Assembly: GCA_963844315.1 (NCBI GenBank)
Contig: CAWJOC010000023.1
Location: forward strand, 62,001 to 126,000
Length of the DNA: 64,000 bases
DNA from: CAWAVN01 sp963844315
Lineage (GTDB): Bacteria > Planctomycetota > Planctomycetia > Planctomycetales > Planctomycetaceae
Direction of reading: 5' to 3'
Positions 26,330 to 36,507 of this stretch are shown here, piece after piece; within the stretch, counting starts at the first letter, position 1, and each line of letters begins with the position of its first letter. A program made the translations under genes and the position numbers. Under the pieces are notes generated by a model that was not told the origin of the DNA, ran no database searches, and saw nothing but the letters and a program-made list of their open reading frames with translations.

Positions 26330-27319
26330 ATGGCTCTGACATTTGCCGAGGAATTAAACCGCTATGGTCCTGCGGGAATAGGCCATGCGTCCATCAGCCT
26401 GCCGGAAGCCGAGGCGTATTGCAAACGGCTGGCGGTGGACCATTACGAAAACTTCCCTTTGGTCTCCTGGCTGCTCCCGAAGACGCTCCATCAGCATTTT
26501 TATAACGTCTATGCTTACTGCCGCTGGTCAGATGACCTGGGCGATGAAGTTGGCGATCCGAGGCGCTCCCTGGAATTGCTCCACTGGTGGGGCGGCGAAT
26601 TGGCGGCCTGTTACCAAGGGCAATCCCGGCATCCGGTGTTTGTGGCGCTCGGCCGGACCATCGAGGAATTCGCGATTCCCAGCGAACCCTTCGCGGACTT
26701 GCTTTCGGCTTTCGAGCAGGATCAGCGAGTGACGGAATACGAGACCTTCGCGGAACTCCGGGATTACTGCCGGCGAAGTGCCGACCCCGTCGGGCGACTC
26801 GTTTTATATCTCTGTCAGGCTCATAACGAGCAGAACGTCCGTTGGTCGGATTCCATCTGCACCGGGCTGCAACTCGCGAACTTCTGGCAGGATGTCGCCC
26901 GCGACCTGGACATTGGCCGGATCTACCTCCCCAAAGAGGATTGCGAAGCCTTCGGCTATTCTCGCGCCGATTTGCACAACCGCGCGACCAATCCCGCGTT
27001 TCTCGAATTGATGCGGTTCGAGGTCGACCGCGCCCGCGAGTTTTTACAGGCGGGCATGCCATTGATTCCTCGCTTGCCGGGCCGATTGCAGGTGGATATC
27101 GAATTGTTCGCGCGCGGGGGTCTCAAGATTCTGGAGCGGATCGAGGGGATCGGGTATCGTGTGTGGGACAAGCGGCCCGTGGTCACGAAGTTCGACGCCT
27201 TAAAACTGCTTCTCGGCTGTTTGCTGAGAAAGCGCGAAACGCAGGCTTTCGCGTCGGCAAGATTTCGTTTGACGGGCCGAAACGCTCGGACCGCAACCCC
27301 TCCGGCAATTTTCGCATGA
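26330..27319 (+). CDS. hpnC: Squalene/presqualene synthase HpnC
   Basis: 329 residues. HpnC and HpnD together with HpnE make squalene from farnesyl diphosphate in bacteria; HpnC converts presqualene diphosphate to hydroxysqualene. The Asp-rich motifs are SDDLGDE near 65 and QDVARDLDIGRIYLP near 190. The frame is open 430 bp further upstream, but that part is a shadow of the protease gene; the ATG at 26330 matches the family start. The stop overlaps the hpnD start (ATGA). hpnE and squalene-hopene cyclase are not in the window; squalene is expected to feed hopanoid or sterol synthesis. Confidence 0.9.
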   Translation: MALTFAEELNRYGPAGIGHASISLPEAEAYCKRLAVDHYENFPLVSWLLPKTLHQHFYNVYAYCRWSDDLGDEVGDPRRSLELLHWWGGELAACYQGQSRHPVFVALGRTIEEFAIPSEPFADLLSAFEQDQRVTEYETFAELRDYCRRSADPVGRLVLYLCQAHNEQNVRWSDSICTGLQLANFWQDVARDLDIGRIYLPKEDCEAFGYSRADLHNRATNPAFLELMRFEVDRAREFLQAGMPLIPRLPGRLQVDIELFARGGLKILERIEGIGYRVWDKRPVVTKFDALKLLLGCLLRKRETQAFASARFRLTGRNARTATPPAIFA

Positions 27320-28191
27320 CCACCCCATTGGCCGAGTCGTTTGCATGGTGCAAAGCGCTCACCAAACGCACGGCGGGCAATTTTTATTTCTCGTTCCTCA
27401 CGCTGCCGGCGGATCAGCTACGCGATATGTGCGCGCTTTACGCCTTCATGCGGGTCACCGATGATTTGGGCGACGAATTGGCGCAACCCATCGAGGGTCG
27501 GCAGTCGGCTTTGAGGAATTGGTGCGCGGAACTTCTCGCCGCTTTGTCGGGAGCGCCGGGCGAACATCCCTTGATTCCGGCGCTTGTGGATTTGGCCAAA
27601 AGGAAGCAGATCCCGCCTGAGTATCTGACGGCGGTGATTCGAGGCGTGGAAATGGATTTGAACCCCAAGGGGTTTGAGACTTTCGAGGAGCTTTCCCCAT
27701 ACTGTTACCATGTGGCGGGCGCGGTGGGGCTTTGCTGCATTCACGTTTGGGGCTTTGAAGGCGAGGCCGCGTTGCCATTGGCGGTGGACTGCGGGACCGC
27801 CTTTCAATTGACGAATATCCTCCGCGACCTGGGCGAGGATGCCGTGATGGGCCGGGTGTATCTGCCGCGCGAAGACTTAAAGCGGTTTGATTATCAGCCC
27901 GCGGACATCGAAGCCCACTTGCGGGATGAGCGATTTCGAGAGTTGATGGCATTTGAGGTCGCAAGGGCCAGGGAATACTATGCCCGCGCCCAGGAACTAT
28001 TTCCTCTGCTCAAACCGCCTGGAAAACCGATTTACGCGGCGATGCTCAGAATCTACGGCGGCCTCTTGGACGAGATCGAACGCCGGGACTACGACGTTTA
28101 TAGCGAACGAATCCGCTTGCCCCGTTGGTGGAAGCTGTGGGTCTCGCTGGACGCCGTCATCCGCTACCGCTGGCTGGGCCGTTCGGCTTGA
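27316..28191 (+). CDS. hpnD: Presqualene diphosphate synthase HpnD
   Basis: 291 residues. HpnD condenses two farnesyl diphosphates into presqualene diphosphate, the step before HpnC. Motifs are FYFSFLTLP near 22, TDDLGDE near 47, VAGAVGLCCIHVWG, and LTNILRDLGEDAVMGRVYLP near 175-195 with the second Asp-rich motif. The ATG at 27316 overlaps the hpnC stop, so the pair is translationally coupled. The long open extension upstream is a shadow of hpnC. No hpnE follows; a dispersed repeat lies directly downstream. Confidence 0.92.
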   Translation: MTTPLAESFAWCKALTKRTAGNFYFSFLTLPADQLRDMCALYAFMRVTDDLGDELAQPIEGRQSALRNWCAELLAALSGAPGEHPLIPALVDLAKRKQIPPEYLTAVIRGVEMDLNPKGFETFEELSPYCYHVAGAVGLCCIHVWGFEGEAALPLAVDCGTAFQLTNILRDLGEDAVMGRVYLPREDLKRFDYQPADIEAHLRDERFRELMAFEVARAREYYARAQELFPLLKPPGKPIYAAMLRIYGGLLDEIERRDYDVYSERIRLPRWWKLWVSLDAVIRYRWLGRSA

Positions 28192-28266
28192 GGGAACTTC
28201 CTCGCCCAACAGAAAACCCCTCCGCAGGTTGGCGTCCCCACGGAGAGGTTGGTTTTAATTGGTTTT

Positions 28267-28323
28267 GTCCCCTCTCCCCTTGGGGGAGAGGGTTAGGTTG
28301 GTCCCCCCAAGGGAAGAAGGGAC
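28267..28323. repeat. Dispersed CTCTCCCC-type repeat, short copy
   Basis: GTCCCCTCTCCCCTTGGGGG continues as AGAGGGTTAGG, then CCCCCAAGGGAAGAAGGGAC. It is a shortened copy lacking the CCGGCCTTCGG centre seen at 9514-9635. It lies between convergent genes. Confidence 0.8.
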
Positions 28324-28360
28324 TTATTGTAGCCTTCAACTGCAAAAATCAATGAGAGTG

Positions 28361-29584
28361 TTACTCGACGTACTTACCGGGATTGGCCGAAAAAGTTTTT
28401 AGGGATTCGGCGTCGTGGAACAAATACAGTTGCCGGCGATACCAGACGGCGTGTTGCAGTGAGCCGGGAATTGCCTGGCCTTTGTGGGAAGTCAATGTCA
28501 CGTCGAGACCCGCATGGGCGGGGGCGTAATGTTCCGGATGGGCGTCAAACCGCTGTTTGGCTTCGGCGGAGGCCAAATGATAAACCGCCCCTTCCCAATG
28601 ACTTTGATGCTCAGCGCGGCCGGGAACTTCGACGCGTTTGTTCCGCAGCGTCACCGGGCAACAGCCTTTGAGAGCGACCACCCGCGCAGCCGCCGGTTTC
28701 TCGCTGGGATTGGCGGGCGTGATGATGGGATCTTGGGCAGTGCGGGATTCCGCCGGTTGAATTTTGACAAGTGCACGCGGTGCTTCAAAAGGCGTTTCGC
28801 TGGCTGCTGGCTGGGGTGATTGCTCCGCGACTTCAAATGGGCTTTCCGAAATGGTGGCGTGGTCCGCCCGCGGCGTGGCCAATTTGGTTTGGGTTGGCGC
28901 TTCCCATTCGGCCTCGAGTTTGTCCGATGCTTCGTGCGGCGGGATGGGGGGAGAGAACACCGCTTCCGTCTTTTCTTCTTCTGCTTCGGCCGGTTTGGCG
29001 AAGATGGGCATTTCAAAACTCGATTCGGCCAGCGGATGCTGAGGAACGGCGGCTTTTGGTGCAACCGGTTCGGTCGTTTCATTTGCAGCGAGGGGATGCG
29101 AAACGGAAGGCTGCTCGAGAGTGGCTCCCACAATTTCCACTGAGGATGTCAAAGGATGAGCCGAGGGTCCCGGAGTGATCAAGGGTCCCGAAGTCATGGC
29201 GGGAATCGGCGGTGCGGGGTCAGTGCTTGGCCAGCGCTCGGTTTTCGGGAATTGAGCGGGTTTCGCCGGAGCGGGTTTTGCCGAAGTCACGACCGGCAAA
29301 GTACCCGAGACCGGAGCCGTGATGCCCGCTGGGATGAGCGGAATGGGCGCGGGATAACTGTCCGGCACTAAAGCCCGTTGCTGCGGGACTGGCGAAGTGG
29401 ATTGCATGCGTTGACTGGGAACGGCTTTGCCTTCCCTGGCATATATCTCGACAAGTCGGCGTTGAATCTCCGTCCCCCCTGAGGCCGGGTCTTGACCGAA
29501 ACACATTCCGCCAGACAAGCAGCAAAACCCGGTTGCTGTGGATAAGAGAACGGTCCTCGCCTTGCGAATCATCGAACGTTTCAT
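28361..29584 (-). CDS. Exported Pro/Ala-rich protein with C-terminal YHS-like repeats
   Basis: 407 residues with a signal peptide (basic MKRSMIRKAR, hydrophobic core, FGQD cleavage region). Residues 40-300 are low-complexity, rich in Pro, Ala, Glu and Thr and probably unstructured. The last 100 residues contain two YHS-like (TRASH-type) units: LKGCCPVTLRNK...YHLASAEAKQRFDAHPEHY and RRQLYLFHDAESLKTFSANPGKY. YHS-like domains are common in planctomycete exported proteins and may bind metal; only the first unit here keeps cysteines. The function is unknown. It is convergent with hpnD and divergent from sppA. Confidence 0.7.
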   Translation of the reverse strand: MKRSMIRKARTVLLSTATGFCCLSGGMCFGQDPASGGTEIQRRLVEIYAREGKAVPSQRMQSTSPVPQQRALVPDSYPAPIPLIPAGITAPVSGTLPVVTSAKPAPAKPAQFPKTERWPSTDPAPPIPAMTSGPLITPGPSAHPLTSSVEIVGATLEQPSVSHPLAANETTEPVAPKAAVPQHPLAESSFEMPIFAKPAEAEEEKTEAVFSPPIPPHEASDKLEAEWEAPTQTKLATPRADHATISESPFEVAEQSPQPAASETPFEAPRALVKIQPAESRTAQDPIITPANPSEKPAAARVVALKGCCPVTLRNKRVEVPGRAEHQSHWEGAVYHLASAEAKQRFDAHPEHYAPAHAGLDVTLTSHKGQAIPGSLQHAVWYRRQLYLFHDAESLKTFSANPGKYVE

Positions 29585-29860
29585 GCTCTCCCGACTCCTT
29601 TAAACGCAGCCTTTGCGAATGGTTCATCCTACAATGCCCGATGCCCGCCTCTCAGATTCCGCCCCGACGTTGCGTTCCAACCGGGCAACTGGAATAATCG
29701 GAAACAGCCAGTCAATCGGCTCAGACTTCCTTTTTATCGTCCTGGTTAAGAAGAGGATTGACGGCGAGCCGAGCTTTCACGCAAGATCGAGCCGGCATTT
29801 TGCGCACAACCCGGACACTTGATCTTTTTTTCTTAGACCACCTATTTTTCGCAGAGTGAT

Positions 29861-31018
29861 ATGCCTCAAACTCCCCCTAACCCGAAACCCTTCCCGGAGA
29901 GCGAATCCTCGCCGAAACCTTCGGGCAATCCGTCGCTGCTGCCACCGGGTCAACCCGTGTTGGTCTACCGAAAACGGAGCACCGGGCTACTCGTGTTTTT
30001 CGTGGTTCTGCTGTTGGTGTCCGTTCTGGTCAACTTTTGGCTGTTTGGGAAATACCAGGAGTATTTTTCCCCAGGCAGTAAGGCCACCGAGAAATTCGTT
30101 TCTGGAAATGCCGAGTCCAAGGACAAGATTGCGGTCATTCGGATTCAAGGCACGATCATGCCGCCGTTTACGGAACGGATCTTGGAGCAGCTTGAGCAGG
30201 CTCAAAAGGATTCGGCGGTGAAGGGGGTCTTGCTGACAATCGACAGCCCCGGCGGATTGGTGGCCGACAGCCATCAGATTTACCACCAGTTGACGGAGCT
30301 TAGGGAAACGAAGCCCGTGTACGTCGCGATGAAGCGGATCGCGGCTTCCGGGGGGTATTACGTGGCGATGGGCGCGGGACCGGAGGGCAAAATCTTCGCC
30401 GAGCCGACGACTTGGACTGGCTCTATCGGAGTGATTATTCCCCGCTATGACGTCAGCGGGTTGGCGGAGAGTTGGAACATCAAATCCGTGCCGCTGAAGA
30501 CCGGGAAATTCAAGGATGCGCTCAGCCCATTCCGCGAGTTGTCCCCCGGAGAGCGGGCGATTTGGGGGGAAATCTTGAACGAATCGTTTGAGAAATTCCT
30601 GACCGTGATTGATGAAAACCGTCCGCAACTGGTCATCCGTAAAACGGAACAGCCTACCGCCGAGGGTGATCCCGAAGTCGTAGTGAATCACTTGGCGTTA
30701 GTGCCCGCCGATGCCAACGCGGATGATCCGGTGAACTTGGCGACTGGGCGGATTTTCACCGCGACTAAAGCCTTGGCGAATGGGATGGTGGATGAAATTG
30801 GGTTTGAGGAACAGGCCCTCGCGGCTCTAAAGGAAAAAGTCGGCTTGGAAGAGGCGCGGGTGGTGACGTATCAATCGCCCGTCACGCTTTGGGAGGCGTT
30901 ATTGGGATTCGGGAAAGCGCAAGCTCCGGAGGAAAAACAACAGGCCAAACTGGACGCAGCGGTTCCCCAGGCAATGTATTATTTCTCTTGGGTTCCGCCC
31001 GCCTTGCCCATGCCCTGA
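29861..31018 (+). CDS. sppA: SppA, signal peptide peptidase (S49 family)
   Basis: 385 residues, the short single-domain form. The N-terminus is Pro-rich followed by one membrane helix (LVFFVVLLLVSVLVNFWLF). SppA degrades cleaved signal peptides in the membrane using a Ser/Lys dyad. The fold motifs are TIDSPGGLVADSHQIY, the nucleophile serine in RIAASGGYYVAMGAG and the Lys in LKTGKFKDALSPFRELS. The C-terminus after residue 330 is unlike the family core. The 276 bp upstream have no visible gene. Confidence 0.9.
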   Translation: MPQTPPNPKPFPESESSPKPSGNPSLLPPGQPVLVYRKRSTGLLVFFVVLLLVSVLVNFWLFGKYQEYFSPGSKATEKFVSGNAESKDKIAVIRIQGTIMPPFTERILEQLEQAQKDSAVKGVLLTIDSPGGLVADSHQIYHQLTELRETKPVYVAMKRIAASGGYYVAMGAGPEGKIFAEPTTWTGSIGVIIPRYDVSGLAESWNIKSVPLKTGKFKDALSPFRELSPGERAIWGEILNESFEKFLTVIDENRPQLVIRKTEQPTAEGDPEVVVNHLALVPADANADDPVNLATGRIFTATKALANGMVDEIGFEEQALAALKEKVGLEEARVVTYQSPVTLWEALLGFGKAQAPEEKQQAKLDAAVPQAMYYFSWVPPALPMP

Positions 31019-31031
31019 AAAGTAGGCCGAC

Positions 31032-32561
31032 CTATTTCGCCGGTTCTTTGGGAGCGGCTCGGAAGATGAACAACGTGCGGATCGGCTTCGGCGCTGCGTT
31101 TTCTTGCGGCGCAAGTTCCGACGGATCCGCAATCTGATCTGCAAGGGCATTCGCTCGCTCTGCCTCCGGCTCTGGCGTTTTCTTTGACTCAACGGAAGCT
31201 ATGGGCTTTGGAGGCGACTCTTTCTGCCACGAGTCCTTGGCGGTTTGCACAATCATCTGAAATGACTGCGCACCGCTGCGTCGGTTTTGAGGTTCGGCCC
31301 CTTTCGCGGGGAGCATGAAGGCTCTCGCACCGGCAACCGAAGGAGTTTTCTCCAGGCCGCCCGGTGCGTTTCCCGTGCGGGCGGTTCGGTCATCCGCGCT
31401 TGGCTCCTGTTTGAACCGCGTGCCGGAAGTCTCGGCGTTTTTGCCCCCGAAGCCTTGGGCAACCTGGACCGATTGATACTTCCGCAGGACTTTGGCTAAG
31501 TTTTCCGGGACCCGATTGGACTTTTCAACCTTGGCTTCCGCTTCATCGACTTCGCCATCTTTGAGAAGAATCTCGCTTAGGGCCAGATTCCTGACGGCAT
31601 GCATTCGCGAAACGGGCTGGAGTTCCCTAAGGCTCTGGAGCGATCCCGCCAATTGCTCCGGAGTGGATTGCACGTAAAGGGCCACCTCCGAATCGGCATC
31701 GGCTTCTTTCCGGTTTTCCTCGGTGGCTGATTCATTCAGCCCAAAGGTCGCCGGGGCGACGGCGTTTTGTGCCAAGAGGGTTTGCAGTTGTTTCAATGTG
31801 GACTTGGGATCCTCCACCGTGAGTTCCAGGATCACCACGCGATCCTCCCCGTTGGCGGCGGACTCCATCAACTCTTTCACCTGCGAATCGGCCTGGGTGA
31901 TTTTGTCGCCTGCGGCAAACCGCTGCGGTAATGTGGCCGCCGCCACGCCCATCTGCATGGGAGGCGCGGGTGGTGGAGGCGTATCAAACCCCGCGTTCGA
32001 GTCCGCGATTTGTCCCGGCACTGCTTGCCCATCGGCCAACATTCGCGAGCGGTCTTTCTGGACCAGCAACTCGCCTTCCGATCCCAATGGACGCGGTGCC
32101 CGTTTTTCGTCTCCCCGCTCGATGGGTTTTGTGCCGAACGCGAGTTCGCCCCGATCATTCGGCTCTACCGCGTTGGGCGTGTGAGCCGCGATTGTCGAAT
32201 CGGACTTGTCGGAATCAGGCCTGGTCCAAATCGAGGGCAGCCAGGCAATGCCGATTGCCAAGGCAACGGCGGCAGCAAAGACTTTTCCCACACCCCATCG
32301 CCGTTTGGGAAATTCATTGGATCCTGCGGTTTGTTGGAGCGACTTGGCTTGGATTTGGCTCATGACGTCCGGCAGCAAAGCCCGCGGGACTGATTCGCGC
32401 GGCAGGGTGCGCAACTCTTCCGACAACCGCGCGATATCCGCCAGTTCCTGTTGGGCGGCACGGGAATGCGAAAGTTGATCGGCCATTTCCTTTCGTTCCG
32501 ACGGGGAAAGCTCCTCGTCGAAGAACGCGGAAATGCCATCGTGGGGCGCGGGTTCGGTCAT
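31032..32561 (-). CDS. Membrane anti-sigma factor-like protein
   Basis: 509 residues. The N-terminal 70 residues (DGISAFFDEELSPSERKEMADQL) match the anti-sigma helical region; the zinc-finger histidine/cysteine pattern is absent, which is common in zinc-free members. A transmembrane helix (VFAAAVALAIGIAWLP) at about 93-108 puts a 400-residue domain outside. That domain contains RVVILELTVEDPKSTLKQLQTLL, characteristic of anti-sigma-associated sensor domains, and a long Pro/Lys/Glu tail. The neighbouring ECF sigma factor 203 bp upstream, same strand, is its probable target. Confidence 0.75.
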   Translation of the reverse strand: MTEPAPHDGISAFFDEELSPSERKEMADQLSHSRAAQQELADIARLSEELRTLPRESVPRALLPDVMSQIQAKSLQQTAGSNEFPKRRWGVGKVFAAAVALAIGIAWLPSIWTRPDSDKSDSTIAAHTPNAVEPNDRGELAFGTKPIERGDEKRAPRPLGSEGELLVQKDRSRMLADGQAVPGQIADSNAGFDTPPPPAPPMQMGVAAATLPQRFAAGDKITQADSQVKELMESAANGEDRVVILELTVEDPKSTLKQLQTLLAQNAVAPATFGLNESATEENRKEADADSEVALYVQSTPEQLAGSLQSLRELQPVSRMHAVRNLALSEILLKDGEVDEAEAKVEKSNRVPENLAKVLRKYQSVQVAQGFGGKNAETSGTRFKQEPSADDRTARTGNAPGGLEKTPSVAGARAFMLPAKGAEPQNRRSGAQSFQMIVQTAKDSWQKESPPKPIASVESKKTPEPEAERANALADQIADPSELAPQENAAPKPIRTLFIFRAAPKEPAK

Positions 32562-32593
32562 GACTTAAGGGAAGGACAAGGGTTTCGAGTTTT

Positions 32594-32731
32594 GTCCCCT
32601 CTCCCCTGAGGGGAGAGGGTTAGGGTGAGGGGTTTGATTTAGGATCGACGTCTTCTCTAGCTTGTCCCCCTCATCCGGCCTTCGGCCACCGGGCACCGAC
32701 CGAAGGTTGGTCCCCCCAAGGGAGAAGGGAC
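32594..32731. repeat. Dispersed CTCTCCCC-type inverted repeat, full copy
   Basis: The GTCCCCTCTCCCCTGAGGGG end and the CCCCAAGGGAGAAGGGAC end flank CATCCGGCCTTCGGCCACCG. It sits between the sigma and anti-sigma genes and separates what would otherwise be a simple two-gene operon. Confidence 0.8.
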
Positions 32732-32764
32732 ATTTTCAAGCGTTTTGATTGCGGTGACGCAGCG

Positions 32765-33469
32765 TTAAGAAAACTCTTCCTTGAAGAGCACAGCGAGTTT
32801 TTCGCGTAGCTCGCTGCGCCGCCTGTGGATTCGGCTGCGGACTGTTCCAATCGGACAACCGACGATCTCGGCGATTTCCTCATAACGCATGTCTTCCATC
32901 TCTTTGAGCACGAGCACCGTCCGATATTCCTCGGACAACTCCGCCAAGGCCGCGCGAACCAGGGCTTGCCGTTCGGAGACCTCGATTGCGTGCGAGGGTT
33001 CCGAATTGGGATGGCCGTCGATCGGTTCGTGCCCTGCATTTTCGCGGGCAGCATCAAGAGAGGCAGACATGCGGCGGTCGCGTCGCTTGCGGCTGACGGC
33101 GGCATTCATCGCGATCCGAAACAACCACGAATAAAACGCCGATTCGCCGCGAAAAGTGGATAACTTCGCAAAGGCGTGAACAAAAGCATCTTGGGCAACG
33201 TCTTGCGCTTGATCCGCCGCCCCGGTGACGAACAACAAAGTGTGGAACAGCCGGTCTTGATAACGCACCACCAACTCGCCGAAGGCTTCGCTTCGGCCAG
33301 CCAGACACTCCTCGATGAGTTGTTGGTCGTCATTACTCACGGCATTTGAACTTATGACGTTCCCCTTTGGCCCCTGGTTCCCGCTTTTTGAGGGGTTTTC
33401 CTTAACCAGATCAGAATTCCCCTCTCGGTGGACACGTTCGCTTTTGGGTGAGGGGGAACGGTTGAGCAT
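32765..33469 (-). CDS. ECF-type RNA polymerase sigma factor (RpoE-like)
   Basis: 234 residues. Region 2 is VTGAADQAQDVAQDAFVHAF with SAFYSWLFRIAMNAAVSRKRR, which melts and recognises the -10; region 4 is LSEEYRTVLVLKEMEDMRYE with IAEIVGCPIGTVRSRIHRRR, a helix-turn-helix for the -35. A basic 45-residue N-terminal extension precedes the core and the true start may be further downstream than 33469. It is expected to be held inactive by the membrane anti-sigma protein downstream. The regulon is unknown. Confidence 0.9.
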   Translation of the reverse strand: MLNRSPSPKSERVHREGNSDLVKENPSKSGNQGPKGNVISSNAVSNDDQQLIEECLAGRSEAFGELVVRYQDRLFHTLLFVTGAADQAQDVAQDAFVHAFAKLSTFRGESAFYSWLFRIAMNAAVSRKRRDRRMSASLDAARENAGHEPIDGHPNSEPSHAIEVSERQALVRAALAELSEEYRTVLVLKEMEDMRYEEIAEIVGCPIGTVRSRIHRRRSELREKLAVLFKEEFS

Positions 33470-33679
33470 GATAAAGGCGTTGAGGAAAACTCAGGGAATC
33501 CGGGTGAGAGTGCTCAATCAAGACGATTTCCTTCGGAAACTCTCACACAATAGTTCATCTTACGCAATGAATGCATACGAGTCATCATTCTGCGCGAAGA
33601 ATTCGCCAATTCCGCACGTTCGAGCATGCAATGCCCAAGAGCTTTATATGGCCTAACAAAACCCTAATGAGATTTGGAT

Positions 33680-33779
33680 GGGAGGGCGAGGGGGCACCGC
33701 CCCTAGGGTGGTCCGCCGAGCCGGCTTGATTTCCGAGATTTCCCGTGAATGCGGCTCAGCAGGAGCTTCGCCCTCCCGG
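33680..33779. repeat. GGGAGGGCGA/CGCCCTCCC dispersed repeat
   Basis: An inverted pair GGGAGGGCGAGGGGGC (from 33680) and GGAGCTTCGCCCTCCC (to 33777), with GCGGCTCAGCAGG in the middle. Copies lie at 18392-18451 and 50426-50508. The rest of the gap 33470-33794 holds nothing recognisable. Confidence 0.75.
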
Positions 33780-33794
33780 TCTTGTTAGGAGTTC

Positions 33795-35363
33795 TTAAGT
33801 TCTCACGGGCTCTTTTATGGGGTGCGGATTCCGTTCGGCGGAGGTTGTTGAGCCTTGCGCGGATTGGCGGGGGCGATGGCTCAGCCAAAACGCGAAAACC
33901 AGGCCCGTGCCAAAAATGCCCAGGCTCACCAGTTGGGAAATGGTAAAGCCGGTGCCGAATTGACCCATTTCATCCCCGCGAAGGTATTCAATGCAGAATC
34001 GGGTAATGGGATATGTCAGCATGCCCAAGGCCAGCACTTCCCCATCACGGGAGCGGTAGCGGAAATAGGTGATGGTCAGAAACGCCAGGATCAAGGCATC
34101 CAGGGAACTGTAGATTTGCGTGGGATGTAGGGGCATGCTCGATTGGCTCTCCGGGGCAATGAAACCCTTAATGACCAACGCCATGTCCGGCACGCTACCC
34201 AAAGGAAACTCCAGCGCCCAAGGCAACTCACAGCGGTCGCCGTAACAGCAGCCATTCATCAAGCAACCCAACCGGCCAAACGCCAACGCCACGAAGAAAC
34301 CCGGCAGCGCAATGTCGGCCATGAGCAAGGGTTTGACTTTTCGAAGGCGGGCATAGGTCAAAAAGACCACCGAACCGAAAATCAATCCGCCCAAAAGCAC
34401 CAATCCGCCCTCTTGAAGTTGAAAGGGGGCCAAGACCAGTTCCCATCCGGATTTGTCCTTGAAAACATGGTCGGGATATTGGACGAGATAAAACAACCTG
34501 GCCCCCACGATGCCGCCGAACAAGGCTGCGATTCCCAAATCCCAAACCACGTCCCCAGGAATCCCCACGCGCCTTGCCAGGAGCGTCGCGGTGATGCCCC
34601 CCGCCAGGAATCCCAGGGACATCAAGAACCCATAGCCCCGGACGGGCAAGGATTGCGGAAACGTCTGCGCGAACCTTGGCTCGGTGTAGGATTGGCCTTC
34701 TCCGTAGTTGGCCAATCTCGCGGATGTCCGGAAGCCGGGAACGAACAATGGGGTTTTTCGGGTCGTCCGCCAGCACCGCCGCCTTTTGGCATGACCTTTG
34801 AGCTTCGGTGAAGTTTCCAAGTTCGGCTTGGGCTGCCGCCAGTGTGTCCCAATGAATGGCGGTTGGGATTCGTGCATCGTCAAAAGTCGACTGAGCCAAC
34901 AGCAGGGCTTTGTCGCCATCGCGAAACTCGGCGTTTGGGCACGTCGCATAAAGCCACGCCAGGCGCAGAGACCCGGCATCGCTCTTGGGAGCCAATTCGA
35001 TGGCCGATTGATAATCGCTGATTGCATGGTTGTACTCGTAAACTCGTTCGTGGGCCTCTCCGCGTGCCAGGTAATGCTCCATCAACTTGGAAGACTGCAC
35101 CTGTTGCTCGATGATCGCCGATTGAGTCGCGATCATCGCACGCGGTTCTCTTTGCACCAATCAGGAGCCTTCACGATCACAAACGCCATCGCCAGCCAAA
35201 AAACAATGCTCCCGAATTGAAGATTCTTGCGGTTCCGATATGCCCAGGCCGCCCCCAGGACAATCCATAACAAAAGCAGCAACCCAAAACCGAAAGCCGG
35301 CACATAGCCAAAGCCCAACCACCAGTCGGCATCCACGGGAATTCGCAAGAGGGTCTGTCGCAT
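33795..35363 (-). CDS. lgt: Prolipoprotein diacylglyceryl transferase Lgt with inserted TPR region, frame-broken
   Basis: The core after about residue 225 is Lgt, which moves diacylglycerol from phosphatidylglycerol to lipobox cysteines: VRGYGFLMSLGFLAGG, GGIVGARLFY, GRLGCLMNGCCYGDRCELPW (His/Arg-rich family motif), HPTQIYSSL and TRFCIEYLRGDE. Upstream in other frames are a start MRQTLLRIPVD with two membrane helices (35363-35133), the typical planctomycete Lgt start, and a TPR-like region (YNHAISDYQSAIELAPKS, then HWDTLAAAQAELGNF). Frame changes lie at 35133-35136, where an ATGA coupling is also possible, and at 34690-34745. I read all three as one polypeptide of about 520 residues; two coupled genes is the alternative. 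Confidence 0.75.
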
Positions 35364-35462
35364 TGATTCAAAAACTCCGATCCATCACTTCTCCATGTCG
35401 AGCTGTCTGCTTGCGGTCGGACCGACGCCAGAGGCGTCGCTTGGGATCCGAAATCCAAGCCT

Positions 35463-36390
35463 TACATCTTTTCAATCACAAGATTGTCGATCAACCGGGT
35501 TTGGCCGATGTGCCGCCGCGAGCAGGACGACCATCTTCGCTTGCGGGTTTGAAAGTTCGATCAACGTCTCCGGGTCGGCGATGGTGGCATAATCGACGGC
35601 AACATGCGGAGTGGCTTCCAATAAAGCCCGCATCTCTTGGCGGATTCCACCAAGATCCTTTTCCCCGGAAAGCAACCTTTCGCACGCCAGGGACAGACAT
35701 TTCCACAAGGCCAATGCCGAGTTGCGTTCCTCATTGGAAAGGTATTGGTTCCGACTGCTTAATGCCAGCCCATCCCCATCCCGGACGGTAGGGCAGGAGC
35801 GGATTTCCGTGGGAAGGTTTAAGTCCCGGCCCATCTGGCGAATGATTGCCTGCTGCTGATAATCTTTCAGCCCAAAAAAAGCCACGTCCGCTCCGACGAG
35901 ATTCAAAAGCTTCAGAACAACCGTGGTGACGCCCCGAAAGTGTCCTGGACAATGCGCACCTTCCCATAGCGTCGAAAGCGTTCCCACTTCCACGGAAGTA
36001 TCAAAACCGGGGGGATAGAGCGAGTTCTCGATTGGGGTGAAACACGAAATCCACGCCCATCTCCTTGCACATTCTCAGATCGGTTTCCAAGGGGCGAGGA
36101 TAACGCGAGAAATCTTCTTGAGGCCCGAATTGCAACGGATTGACGAAGATCGTCACTACGAGGGCATCACATTCCGAGCGGGCGGTTTTCATCAGGCTCT
36201 GGTGCCCCGCGTGCAGCGCCCCCATCGTGGGGACCACCCCGATTCGCCCGCCTGCCCTGCGGGCGTGCACCAACAAACGCCTTAACGCATCGGGTTCTTC
36301 TATGATCTCCAACTTCCTCTGCGGAGAGTCGGGCGATTCCAGGGGTGGGTCGATTGTCATTCCAAATTCCTCAAGCGCGGAACCATTCAC
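35463..36390 (-). CDS. panC: Pantothenate synthetase PanC, frame-broken twice
   Basis: PanC joins pantoate and beta-alanine using ATP in the coenzyme A pathway. The first part has GVVPTMGALHAGHQSLM (the His of the HxGH motif) and VTIFVNPLQFGPQEDFSRYPR. After a break at the CCCC complement 36034-36037 the reading continues LYPPGFDTSVEVGTLS, VVLKLLNLVGADVAFFGLKDYQQ and RDGDGLALSSRNQYLS. A second break near 35513-35520 restores the terminal HIGQTRLIDNLVIEKM up to the TAA at 35463. Every catalytic motif is intact, so a working enzyme is expected if the breaks are sequence errors. The start may be 36360 (MTIDPP). Confidence 0.88.
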
Positions 36391-36507
36391 GCCGCGCTTC
36401 TCGTTCCCACGGCGATTTCAAAGTGATAGGGAATTGTATCCCGTCCCTGGAGTGGGGTGAATGGTTCGATTGAGGGCCGCGCCGTTGTGGGCTTGGAATG
36501 GGACCTC

